From CAZTAO01 sp964611645 (GTDB lineage: Bacteria; Armatimonadota; UBA5829), in assembly GCA_964611645.1 (NCBI GenBank), contig CAZTAO010000001.1, positions 161,430 through 225,429 of the forward strand: DNA of 64,000 nucleotides, given 5' to 3'. This document shows positions 27,009 through 35,111 of the stretch, piece after piece. The notes below the pieces were generated by a model that saw only the letters and a list, made by a program, of their open reading frames with translations, was not told the DNA's origin and ran no database searches. Each line of letters begins with the position of its first letter. Position 1 is the first letter of the stretch. Both the position numbers and the translations under genes were made by a program.

Positions 27009-28175
27009 CTAAATGACGCGCTTCTGCGTAGGTCGCACCCGGCTCGCCAGCACCACTGATATTGCCACAACCACCGCACCGCCGAAGAACGTGACCGGGT
27101 AGCCCATTGTGGCCCAGAGGGCGCCGCCGATGAGGGGGACAACCACCGCTGCGGCGTGGTTGACCGTCACACCCATTGAAAGGGTTGGCATCAGGTCTTC
27201 CGGCCTGGCGATCTTCTTGATGTAGGTGGTGAGGCATGGCGAACTGAGGTAGAAGAGGTTGTCCAGGCAGTATAGCACGTAGAGCACATGCACTTGTTTG
27301 ATGGTCGCGTAGCCGATGAATACCAGTATTAAGGCTAAGTACGAGCCAACCAGCAGTCTGCGCTCGCCGATCCGGTCGATGAGCTTGCCGACTAAGGGCG
27401 CGCCGAATGTGCTGACTACGCCGTTGATGACCATCAGCAGCGCGACCACCCGAAGCGTGGTGTGGTATTCCTTGGTGAGCGCGTAGATGGCGAATGTCAT
27501 GAAGACCTGTTTCCGGCAGCCTTCGAGGAATGTGAGAGCGTAGTATAACCAATACTCATTGCGCCAGATAAGCCTGGGCTTGTCAGTGCGGCCGATGTTC
27601 CTGCGCACAAACAGCAGCAGCACACCGCCGACTGCGCAGAAAGCCGCGCCTATCGTGAACCAGGTGCCATAGGGCAGGTTGTGGCCTACTATCATCACCG
27701 TGCCCAGGCCTGCAAGCGCGCCGAGTGAGACCACGCTTGATGTCTGCCCCAGCCTGCGGCCTTCGTGCCCCGGTTTGGAGAGGTGCAGCGAGAGCGAAGA
27801 CTGAAGCGGGAACCACGTATGCAGGCCCAGACTCCATACAAATGACCATATCATCAACTGATGGATGTTGGTAATTCCAGCGTATGCGGCCAGGCCCACA
27901 GCCATCAGGAAGAACGCCATAGAGGCCAGAAGGGGTTCGGCGATGGTCATTGTTATGGCTGCGACAAAAACGCACAGGAACCCAGGCAACTCCCTGATCG
28001 CTTCGACATGCCCAAGCTGCATCGGCGTGATGTGAAGCAGGCCGGCTGGGTCCGTGGCATAGTTGTAGAAGCAGGCGTTGTAAAGCCCAAAACCGTAGAA
28101 CAGGAAGAACACGGCGGCCCAAGTGTATTTGAGGTCAGTTTCAACACCGCGCATGCGGCTCCAAAAACGCAGCAA
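27009..28175 (-). CDS. MFS transporter
   Basis: A 388-residue inner-membrane protein with about 12 hydrophobic segments in two halves of six (for example VFFLFYGFGLYNACFYNYA, ELPGFLCVFVAAITMTIA and VPLIGGALWATMGYPVTFFG). The loop KLIDRIGERRLL after segment 8 resembles the second-half GxxxDRxGRR motif. I cannot assign a substrate. The promoter-like element at 28217 lies 42 bp upstream. Its partner genes are unclear: the synthase-like gene lies downstream on the same strand, 120 bp away. Confidence 0.8.
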   Translation of the reverse strand: MLRFWSRMRGVETDLKYTWAAVFFLFYGFGLYNACFYNYATDPAGLLHITPMQLGHVEAIRELPGFLCVFVAAITMTIAEPLLASMAFFLMAVGLAAYAGITNIHQLMIWSFVWSLGLHTWFPLQSSLSLHLSKPGHEGRRLGQTSSVVSLGALAGLGTVMIVGHNLPYGTWFTIGAAFCAVGGVLLLFVRRNIGRTDKPRLIWRNEYWLYYALTFLEGCRKQVFMTFAIYALTKEYHTTLRVVALLMVINGVVSTFGAPLVGKLIDRIGERRLLVGSYLALILVFIGYATIKQVHVLYVLYCLDNLFYLSSPCLTTYIKKIARPEDLMPTLSMGVTVNHAAAVVVPLIGGALWATMGYPVTFFGGAVVVAISVVLASRVRPTQKRVI

Positions 28176-28216
28176 AAGGTCACACTCCGGAAAGACTTCG
28201 GGGGATTGTATGTGAC

Positions 28217-28225
28217 ATTATAACA
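28217..28225 (-). promoter_or_regulatory. extended -10 promoter of the MFS gene
   Basis: On the minus strand the sequence reads TGTTATAAT, an extended -10 match, 42 bp upstream of the MFS start. It lies in the 200-bp gap between divergent genes. Confidence 0.5.
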
Positions 28226-28376
28226 CGGGGTGGGGGTTCGAGGTACGGCTGCGATCTATGGGCTGCCAGCAGAAAGTTGTCATTCGTTGGCGGTGAAAAG
28301 AAGGTCATGGGCGCAGTATTCGTGAACACATCTTTGGCAACTCGACTCAATTCGTTAAGATGTGGAGGCAACACCC

Positions 28377-29090
28377 GTGAGAATCATATTCCTTGCTGTC
28401 GCGCTTGCGCTCATTCTGAGCTGCTGCGCCTTTGCGGACGACATCGTGACCATGCCGACCGCCAACCAACTCAAGATGGGGGAAGTGGACGTCGCCGCTT
28501 ACTACCTGGACCTGAGCTTCCCCAAGCCCGCGCCGCAGTTTGTTCAGTATCAGACCCTGTATGTGGGCCTTACCAACAGGATCGAACTGGATATCCACCG
28601 TTCGGCGATCGACAACAACGAGACCTCAACCGTGCTCGTTGGCTCGTTCAAGGTGATGTCCGAGACGCCCATCACCCCGGATGTTGTGGTAGGCTGCAGG
28701 AACATCACCGGCACAGCAACCACCTTCGACAACCCGTTTACGCCGATCGATGAGCGGGACAAGAGCGAGCAGCAGTCGTTCTTTGCTTGCGCGGCCAAGA
28801 CCATATTCTTCAACCCCCTGAAGCCCGGACCTCCGCTGGTGAGAGTTCATTTGGGCGTGGGGACAGAAGATTGGACCTTGCTTGGCGAGAAGCGGCACGA
28901 GGGGATATTCGGTGGCTTGCAGTTCCTGTTCACGCCGACCCTGGGAGCCGTTGTGCAGAACGACGGCCAAGACCTCATCACCGGAATCACAATCATGCCC
29001 CTGAACTCCGGTCTCACGATCAAAGGCGGCACCTACGGCGACCACCAGTGGTACGGGATTGCATTCAGAAAGAGCTTCTTCGGCTTCTAG
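28377..29090 (+). CDS. secreted beta-rich protein, YjbH-like pattern
   Basis: A 237-residue exported protein. GGAGG lies 8 bases before a GTG at 28377 and a signal peptide follows (IIFLAVALALILSCCAFA). The mature part starts IVTMPTANQLKMGEVDVAAYYLDL, then YVGLTNRIELDIH, and ends SFFGF, an aromatic terminus like those of outer-membrane beta-barrels. The PTAN-K-GE and VGLTxRxEL pattern resembles YjbH-type exopolysaccharide proteins and related barrels, but I would not name it on that alone. It is divergent from the MFS gene. Confidence 0.6.
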   Translation: MRIIFLAVALALILSCCAFADDIVTMPTANQLKMGEVDVAAYYLDLSFPKPAPQFVQYQTLYVGLTNRIELDIHRSAIDNNETSTVLVGSFKVMSETPITPDVVVGCRNITGTATTFDNPFTPIDERDKSEQQSFFACAAKTIFFNPLKPGPPLVRVHLGVGTEDWTLLGEKRHEGIFGGLQFLFTPTLGAVVQNDGQDLITGITIMPLNSGLTIKGGTYGDHQWYGIAFRKSFFGF

Positions 29091-29100
29091 GCCTGCCCTC

Positions 29101-29134
29101 GCTTCCCTCTCCTGCTGCGGTGGGAGAGGGAAGC
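29101..29134 (+). terminator. terminator-like hairpin
   Basis: A perfect 12-bp stem GCTTCCCTCTCC / GGAGAGGGAAGC around a 10-base loop, 11 bp after the stop at 29090. No T-run follows. It resembles the GGGAGAGGG hairpins at 51.2 kb and 62.7 kb and may be a dispersed repeat instead. Confidence 0.5.
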
Positions 29135-29160
29135 TACTCCCCTAATGCCTACTCAGGCTA

Positions 29161-29928
29161 CTAACTGCTGTGGAACAGGCGCGAAAGCCACGTCCCCTTT
29201 GCGGCCTCTTCGGCTGCTGCAAGAGGCGGTGGGTTCCAGCGTTTCCAGAACGCGCGATTCGACCACTTCATAAGAACTCGCTCCCTGGGGGGCAGTTCCA
29301 TTGTTTTCGCCAAATCTGTGAGCAGATGGCCCGCAGTATGGAAATTGCGGCGGAGGTAATATCGCTCCACCAATGCGACGATCTCATCGTACGCATCCGG
29401 ACTTCCCACAGCTTTCTTCACAAGTGCTGAACCGTGTTTCGCCAGATCACTTGCCTGCCTTCGGCCTTCTTCGACCACTTGCCAGGCGCTATCATCTCCC
29501 GTCAACAGCGGCCCACAATGAGTCGCGGCCAGTGCATAGCACCTGCGGATGTCGTCCTCTACGTGCCTGCCGTTGATATTCAGCGGGAACTCCCCGAGTA
29601 GGACTTCATCCGGATGCAGAGCCTCCAGCGCAGTTGTCAGTGAGACGCTGTAGTATTGGGTCCGGTCATTCGGCCGGCGCGGGAGTCCCTCCGATCCGCC
29701 CTCAATCCCGTACGTGCGCATCGGAGCCGGATCCTCGGGTTGATGCAGGTTGTACAGGATCATCTCGACCTGAGGGCCACCCGAGTAGATGTGTAGGCGG
29801 CAGTGCGGGTTCTCCATGATCACGTCGCGATCCCCGTCCGAGGCGAAGTCGAAGCCCAAGGTCTTTAGGTGCTCTGCATGGCACTGTCTGCACACATCTA
29901 AGAATGAAAGTGGACGACGCCTGAACAT
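29161..29928 (-). CDS. hypothetical cytoplasmic protein
   Basis: A 255-residue protein with no signal peptide or membrane segment. The N-terminus has VCRQCHAEHLKTLGF, with Cys and His that could bind a metal; the middle is a mixed alpha/beta segment (VIMENPHCRLHIYSGGPQVEMILYN), and the C-terminal half is helical (GSPDAYDEIVALVERYYLRRNFH). I do not recognise the family. It is downstream of the secreted gene at 29956-32133 on the same strand, 27 bp away, and is probably co-transcribed. A purine-rich AGAGAGGGAA site precedes the ATG. Confidence 0.55.
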   Translation of the reverse strand: MFRRRPLSFLDVCRQCHAEHLKTLGFDFASDGDRDVIMENPHCRLHIYSGGPQVEMILYNLHQPEDPAPMRTYGIEGGSEGLPRRPNDRTQYYSVSLTTALEALHPDEVLLGEFPLNINGRHVEDDIRRCYALAATHCGPLLTGDDSAWQVVEEGRRQASDLAKHGSALVKKAVGSPDAYDEIVALVERYYLRRNFHTAGHLLTDLAKTMELPPRERVLMKWSNRAFWKRWNPPPLAAAEEAAKGTWLSRLFHSS

Positions 29929-29955
29929 GGGTTCCCTCTCTATTACCGGCGGAAC

Positions 29956-32133
29956 CTACTCCCCCGCTTCCCTATCCAGCGCGTCCAAATCGGTCTTAAG
30001 CTGCGTGGCGGCGTCGGCCAGGCCGGTTCGGTCGGCGGTTATGTGTCTGATGCGTAGATCGTCGTACTGCCTGCCCAGGTCCTTGCAGCGGCTCCAGGCG
30101 GCGTCCTTGCCTGGTTTGGCTTTGTCGTCGCCGATCAGCAGGCCGTCTTCCAGCCTACCCAGGGTGATGGCGCACTGGCTGAGAATGGTATCGATGGACT
30201 TCATCTCAGGCAGCCGTCCGAACCACCGCTTCTCGATGACCTTGCCCGGCTGAGCCACGCGGTCGGTCTCTCGCTTGCGGTTGGCGAAGATCTCTTTCTT
30301 GAGGGCGGGGATGTCCTTCTGATTCACCAGAGCGAAGAGCCTGGCGTCGCCCGCGGCAACCTTATCCGACTTCAGCCTGCCCTGCTTGATGACTTCCAGA
30401 GACTCGAGGTTGAAGAATGCCTGGCCCTGGGTCAACTGGCCCATCGGAATGTCCATCGCGCGCTCCGAAGAGATATCAGCGCCGCAGACCACGTATAGCT
30501 TGCCCTCGGGTTGGCTCATCTTCAGCACTCGGACCTCAAAGGCCGGCTTGCCGTCCACCTGCACAGCCGGAAGCTCGAAGCCATTCTTGGGAACCTCGCA
30601 CCGCAGCAGGATCGAACCCACCGCCGCCAGGCGCTCTCCCAGCTTGCTCGACACGGAGTAGAGAGGCCCGGGGTTGCCGTATCGGTCGACCATATCAGCG
30701 AACGGCGTGTGGTACCAGTCGAAGTAGAGCAGTCCCTTTGCCCCCCGGGAGATCGCCATGAACGCCATCCGCAAGAACTCTGCCTCCGTGGGCATCTGGT
30801 AGTCCTGGCGGTCCACTGTCCAGTTGGTGCGGTCACCGATGGACTGGATTATGAACCACAGAGGCTTCGTCGTAGCCTTGTTGAACTCGTCCATCTGGTT
30901 GGCTACGTCCGAACAGTTGCGGTTCTTCGAGAGGATCGGGTAGCGGTCGCCGCACTGGATGGTGGAGTATGGCTCGAAGTCCGGCGCCCAGAGGGCATCC
31001 GCCAGCGGCCACGCGACCAACTTCGCGGAATCCTGCTCCTCGAATATCTGCTTGACTCCCACAATCTCCCACAGGTTATTGGTCTGAGGTTCATCGCCCG
31101 CAGTGTAGCCGAGCACTGATGGCTGGTTCTTGAACGCGTCGGTTACCTGCCTGATGCCTGGGATTATATAGTCTCGGCCTTTGGCCTTGAGGTCGCTGCT
31201 GAAGCCTCGGATGTCCAGACCCATGTTCAGCCCGACGTTCGCCGCCGCAGTCGTGGCTTCCTTGTTGACGGCGACAAACTCCGCCACATTCTGTTCCTGG
31301 GTCTTTCCGGATACGCCCTGGAAGCGGTAGTAGGAAAGATCGTGCGGGCACATCAGGTAGTTGGCGTGCGCCTTGACCATCCCGCCGTACGCCCCCTCGA
31401 ACCCGCCCTGCCGCGCCGTGCCGCGGATGCTGGGGCCGTATGGGCCATAGACGAAGAACGGCTGTTTCCATTCCGGAACCTTGTAGCTGGCGAGGTGGGA
31501 TGCTATGACGTCGTCATCTACCTTCTCCTCGGGAGTGAACGCGCGGATGCGGATCCAGTTGATCTCGAATGCCGAGGGTTTGGTCGTCCAGGGCTGCACC
31601 AGAAATATGAGGCCGATAACATGCGTGGGTATACGGGGGCCGGGGACGCTGGAGAGTGGAGAGAACCGGAACGTGAATGTCTGCCATTCATCGGTCAGAG
31701 TTGGGTTCATCTGGGTGAAGCTGACTCCAGAGGGAGTGTCGAAGATGGGTGAGAAGCACATGCCGGGGTCCGCGCCCGGAACCTTTCGCGCCCGAATCTC
31801 GATGACCGGATACTTCTGGATGTCCACGGGCTGGAACTCCGACGGCGGGAACGTCCAGAAGCCGTAGGGCATACACTTGCCCCAGGCCAGGACCGCCCGG
31901 TCCCACGGCGCGCCGGCCTGGTCTCGTTCAGCTCCGAATGTCAGCGAACCGTTGCCGATCTTCATGATCATGCCGGTGGTGTCCTGGGTGTCGCCGCGCT
32001 GGACATAATGCACCCCGCCAAACCCGGTCGGACTGCCAAAATCAACCCGCCACCCAACCTCCGGCTCATCCGCGAAGGCTATGGTTGCTGACAGGAGCAA
32101 AATCGCCGTGAACAAAGATGGCCAGAAACGCAT
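29956..32133 (-). CDS. secreted TIM-barrel glycoside-hydrolase-like protein
   Basis: A 725-residue exported protein. I start at ATG 32133: GGGAGAA precedes it and a signal peptide follows at once (WPSLFTAILLLSATIAFA). Residues 20-190 look like a jelly-roll carbohydrate-binding domain (FTFRFSPLSSVPG, FEINWIRIRAF). Residues 210-560 form a TIM barrel. Its strand LGYTAGDEPQTN has the DEP acid seen in three other proteins of this window. FIIQSIGDRTNWT and GAKGLLYFDWYH are later barrel strands. The C-terminal 130 residues are helical. The exact glycosidase family and substrate are unknown. It may act on extracellular polysaccharide. Confidence 0.7.
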   Translation of the reverse strand: MRFWPSLFTAILLLSATIAFADEPEVGWRVDFGSPTGFGGVHYVQRGDTQDTTGMIMKIGNGSLTFGAERDQAGAPWDRAVLAWGKCMPYGFWTFPPSEFQPVDIQKYPVIEIRARKVPGADPGMCFSPIFDTPSGVSFTQMNPTLTDEWQTFTFRFSPLSSVPGPRIPTHVIGLIFLVQPWTTKPSAFEINWIRIRAFTPEEKVDDDVIASHLASYKVPEWKQPFFVYGPYGPSIRGTARQGGFEGAYGGMVKAHANYLMCPHDLSYYRFQGVSGKTQEQNVAEFVAVNKEATTAAANVGLNMGLDIRGFSSDLKAKGRDYIIPGIRQVTDAFKNQPSVLGYTAGDEPQTNNLWEIVGVKQIFEEQDSAKLVAWPLADALWAPDFEPYSTIQCGDRYPILSKNRNCSDVANQMDEFNKATTKPLWFIIQSIGDRTNWTVDRQDYQMPTEAEFLRMAFMAISRGAKGLLYFDWYHTPFADMVDRYGNPGPLYSVSSKLGERLAAVGSILLRCEVPKNGFELPAVQVDGKPAFEVRVLKMSQPEGKLYVVCGADISSERAMDIPMGQLTQGQAFFNLESLEVIKQGRLKSDKVAAGDARLFALVNQKDIPALKKEIFANRKRETDRVAQPGKVIEKRWFGRLPEMKSIDTILSQCAITLGRLEDGLLIGDDKAKPGKDAAWSRCKDLGRQYDDLRIRHITADRTGLADAATQLKTDLDALDREAGE

Positions 32134-32228
32134 TACTCGTTCTCCCAGTTGGATATAGTAGATCATCGTGCCGACAAGCCCCTGGACCTGAGTTCCCACG
32201 ATCCCACCATCAAACCATCAGACCAAAA

Positions 32229-33290
32229 CTACTTCGCGGCGTGGGTCAGGACCTGGCGGCCTGTGGTGGTTACCAGGATGTCGTCCTCTATTCGGACTCC
32301 ACCCCAGCCTTCGATGTAGATTCCAGGCTCCACGGAAACTACCACTCCTGGCTCCAGGACAATGTCGCTGTTGACTGACAGCCCCGGACCGTCGTGGACT
32401 TCGATGCCTATCTGGTGGCCGGTTCCGTGGCGGAAGTTCTCGCCGTAGCCGGCAGCGGTTATCAGCTTGCGGGCCACATCATCGATTTGCTGGCCGGTCT
32501 TTCCGGGGGCGATGGCGTCGATAGCTGCAAGCTGCGCTTCCAGCACTATGCCGTATATCTCCCGGAACTTCGGGGTTGGCTCGCCGATGAAAAGGGTTCG
32601 GGTTATGTCCGAGCAGTAGCCCTGGCAGAGTGCGCCGTAGTCCAGCTTGAGCATCGCGCCAGGCTCGATGACCGTATCGCCCGGGATGCAGTGTGGCTTT
32701 GCGGAGTTGGGCCCGTAAGCAGCGATGGTCTCGAATGACTCCTTCTTGGCCCCATGTTTGCGAAGGAAATTGACTATCATCAGCTCGACTTCTCGCTCCG
32801 TCTTGCCCACGAGTTCGGAACTTGCGACCTCTTTGAAGACTGCGTCCGCCATCCTGCAGGCTTGCTTGATGAGCGCTACTTCGCCGCCGTCCTTCACAAG
32901 CCGCAGTTGCTCCACCAGCCCGGATACCCCCCGGAATTTCACTGCCTTGTCGCAGCACTTGCGCAGGGAAAGGTAGTCGAAGAGGCTCAGTGAAGTCGAC
33001 TCAAACCCCAGCACCGTCGGCCGGAGCTTGTCGACCATTTCCCCGATGGCCTGGTTCAGCGACTTGCCGAAGAACTCATTGACCAGCGCATTCCCGCACT
33101 CGGCTCTGCCCTGCTCGGTGTATCTGGGGTCGAGCAGTATAGCCGACTTGGTCTGCGTGATCAGCATCGCAGCGGTGTCGCCGGTGAACCCGCTGAGGTA
33201 GAAAATGTTTGGGATGCTGGTAATAAGCAATGCATCGAGGCGGTTCTTGGCCATCAGGCCGCGCAGCTTGGCAAGTCTCTTACTTCGCAT
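32229..33290 (-). CDS. aminopeptidase P family (M24) Xaa-Pro peptidase
   Basis: A 353-residue cytoplasmic metallopeptidase that removes residues before proline. The pita-bread domain has the five metal ligands in order: the Asp in MLKLDYGA, the Asp in CSDITRT, the His in RHGTGHQIGIEVHD, and Glu in VSVEPGIYI and GVRIEDD. The N-terminal 120 residues are the creatinase-N fold (RLAKLRGLMAKNRLDALLI). The start overlaps the end of aroQ by 11 bases, and aroQ-pepP is a common bacterial pair. Usually efp follows; here it does not. Confidence 0.92.
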   Translation of the reverse strand: MRSKRLAKLRGLMAKNRLDALLITSIPNIFYLSGFTGDTAAMLITQTKSAILLDPRYTEQGRAECGNALVNEFFGKSLNQAIGEMVDKLRPTVLGFESTSLSLFDYLSLRKCCDKAVKFRGVSGLVEQLRLVKDGGEVALIKQACRMADAVFKEVASSELVGKTEREVELMIVNFLRKHGAKKESFETIAAYGPNSAKPHCIPGDTVIEPGAMLKLDYGALCQGYCSDITRTLFIGEPTPKFREIYGIVLEAQLAAIDAIAPGKTGQQIDDVARKLITAAGYGENFRHGTGHQIGIEVHDGPGLSVNSDIVLEPGVVVSVEPGIYIEGWGGVRIEDDILVTTTGRQVLTHAAK

Positions 33291-33720
33291 TCTTCACCCA
33301 CTCCACCAGTCCTCGGAATCCCAATAGATAGCTGTTTACCCCAAAACCGCACACCTGGCCGCAAGTTACCGGAGCCGTGACCGACTCCCGCCGGAAACTC
33401 TCGCGGCAGTGGACATTGGAGAGGTGTACCTCAACGGCAGGCACTTTTACCGCCGCAATAGCGTCCCTCACCGCAATCGAGTAGTGGGTGTAGGCTGCTG
33501 GGTTGATGAGGATGCCGTTGAAGCCGTTCAGAGCTGAGTGGATGGCATCTACAATCCCGCCTTCGCTGTTGCTCTGGATGAACTCAACCTCCGCCCCCAA
33601 CGAAGTCGCAAGCTCTCGAATCTGGGAGTTGATAGCTTCCAGGGTCGTCTTGCCATAGACGTCGGTCTCTCTTGTGCCCAGCAGGTTCAGATTTGGGCCG
33701 TGGATTACCAGGATTCTCAT
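33280..33720 (-). CDS. aroQ: type II 3-dehydroquinate dehydratase
   Basis: A 146-residue enzyme, normal length for the family, that dehydrates 3-dehydroquinate to 3-dehydroshikimate in the shikimate pathway. Motifs: HGPNLNLLGTRE near the N-terminus, where the Arg is catalytic; SNSEGGIVDAIH with a catalytic His; INPAAYTHYSIAVRDAI; and VEVHLSNVHCRESFR. The start is ATG 33720 with GGGAGG nine bases upstream. It is the first gene of an aroQ-pepP operon driven by the extended -10 element at 33800. Confidence 0.93.
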   Translation of the reverse strand: MRILVIHGPNLNLLGTRETDVYGKTTLEAINSQIRELATSLGAEVEFIQSNSEGGIVDAIHSALNGFNGILINPAAYTHYSIAVRDAIAAVKVPAVEVHLSNVHCRESFRRESVTAPVTCGQVCGFGVNSYLLGFRGLVEWVKNAK

Positions 33721-33799
33721 TGAAGTAGTCCTCCCGTTCAGGACACCAGGGACATTTCGCCCCGGCGACAAGGAAGCGTGTAGCGGTTCTTCAATGCTA

Positions 33800-33808
33800 A
33801 TTATACCA
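33800..33808 (-). promoter_or_regulatory. extended -10 promoter of aroQ-pepP
   Basis: On the minus strand this reads TGGTATAAT, preceded by GTG, about 80 bp upstream of aroQ. It is the same element as at the two vapBC operons. No good -35 is seen. Confidence 0.6.
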
Positions 33809-33902
33809 CACGGAGGTGGAGGGAGGCATTCCGGGAGGTTGCGGCTGATAGGACGGAGGGGTGATGCGGAACTGATCTACTACTAGAGCATCGACTCAGA
33901 GG

Positions 33903-33935
33903 CGTTCATCGGAAGCTCAACACCGCCGATGAACG
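33903..33935 (-). terminator. terminator-like hairpin after the zinc-ribbon gene
   Basis: A perfect 10-bp stem CGTTCATCGG / CCGATGAACG around a 13-base loop, 27 bp past the stop of the minus-strand gene ending at 33962. No clear T-run. The rest of the 33721-33961 gap holds the aroQ promoter and nothing else I recognise. Confidence 0.5.
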
Positions 33936-33961
33936 CTCTATCTAGCGAAAGACCGCCAGGT

Positions 33962-34840
33962 TTACTGGTTGCAGAAGTCCCTGGTGTCCGGCATGAACAG
34001 CGAGTAGAGGAAGAGCCCGTTTATCGCCAGGCCAAGCAGTGTGAATCCTATTGCCATGCCGGCCACGCCTGCTCCCGCTGATCCAGCGGGATGGCTCTGG
34101 AACAGACCAGGAAGGGTGGTGAGAACGGACAGCATAGTTAGGACTATCCAGACTATTCTCGCCCAGTTCCGCCCATTCCACAGAGAGTTCAGGGAGAAGA
34201 TCGAGAACGCCGAGAATAGCACCACGAATATGCCGGCGACAACCATCACCCCTGCAACCACCCCTCCCGCGACCCCTGGGGTCTGATTGCCCGCCTGTCC
34301 CATCGCCTGGTTGATGATTGGCGCCATAAGTCCGCCTGCAACTGCCATCAGCAGTCCGATAACCACGGTCAGTCCGGCCCCTATGTACCCCAGGATGATC
34401 ATAACGGTCAGCAGGGTTGGGCGCTGCGGAGCCGATCTCGCCATCGTGCTGCCATACTCTCCACCTGGTCGGTAAGAGGGCGCGCCGACAGGGGTAGAAT
34501 ACGTGCTCGGCGGCGCGTATGGGTTTGGCTGGGCCGCCGGGTAAGGCGACGCCGGTGGCTGCTGCGCATTGAGGTTTGGAGTAGCGTTGAGATCCGGGGT
34601 TCCGCCCAAGTCCGGCGGTCCACCCAGATTGGGTACCGAAGAACTCTGCGGCGCAGGTGGCCTGGGAACCGGAGGTGTCGGGATAGGGCGCGGCGCGGGC
34701 GGCCGTTGCGCGGCGGCGGGCTGCGGAGGAGCCGGGATGGGAATCGAAGCCCCACAAGAGCAATTGCCGTTCTGTCCCGCTCTGCTATCCGGGACATCAT
34801 AGGCCTTTCCACAACTGGGACACGTAATATGAATGGGCAT
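33962..34840 (-). CDS. zinc-ribbon, proline-rich membrane protein
   Basis: A 292-residue protein. Residues 1-34 form a zinc-ribbon (CPSCGKAYDVPDSRAGQNG, then CSCG), four Cys in two pairs. Residues 35-135 are disordered and rich in Pro, Ala and Asn with short repeats (PDLGGTPDLNATPNLN). Residues 140-285 contain four hydrophobic segments (TVMIILGYIGAGLTVVIG, VVAGVMVVAGIFVVLFSAF). The layout is typical of unnamed inner-membrane proteins in Armatimonadota- and Planctomycetota-like genomes. A GGAGGAG site lies six bases before the ATG. The function is unknown. Confidence 0.8.
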   Translation of the reverse strand: MPIHITCPSCGKAYDVPDSRAGQNGNCSCGASIPIPAPPQPAAAQRPPAPRPIPTPPVPRPPAPQSSSVPNLGGPPDLGGTPDLNATPNLNAQQPPASPYPAAQPNPYAPPSTYSTPVGAPSYRPGGEYGSTMARSAPQRPTLLTVMIILGYIGAGLTVVIGLLMAVAGGLMAPIINQAMGQAGNQTPGVAGGVVAGVMVVAGIFVVLFSAFSIFSLNSLWNGRNWARIVWIVLTMLSVLTTLPGLFQSHPAGSAGAGVAGMAIGFTLLGLAINGLFLYSLFMPDTRDFCNQ

Positions 34841-35026
34841 AGTAACTCCTCCAGTCCGATATTGCGCTGTGGCGACAGCCGCCTGAACTGCTAACTGAGG
34901 TGTATAATACTCCGAAACTACTTGAATATCAACTGCACAAGGACAATTCCCGAGAGAGTCCAGTTCGGTGCGCAGATCCGCGTTAGCGGCACACTATTCC
35001 CGTGAACGCCACGAATTGGCAGGCTC

Positions 35027-35055
35027 TTGACAAGTGACCGCCGGCAGGATAAGCT
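35027..35055 (+). promoter_or_regulatory. possible promoter of the propeller gene at 35112
   Basis: A perfect TTGACA (35027-35032) is followed after 17 bp by TAAGCT, which matches only half of the -10 consensus. It is 57 bp upstream of the start, so it is placed well but the -10 is weak. Confidence 0.3.
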
Positions 35056-35111
35056 ACATTGTGACAATTCGTAACTGGGCGTCCGCACAAGCCATAATCA
35101 AGGAGCGTGAG

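Noticed and set aside
34901..34908. A TATAAT on the plus strand before 35112
   Set aside because: No -35 at a suitable distance, and it is 200 bp from the gene; I prefer the TTGACA at 35027, itself weak.
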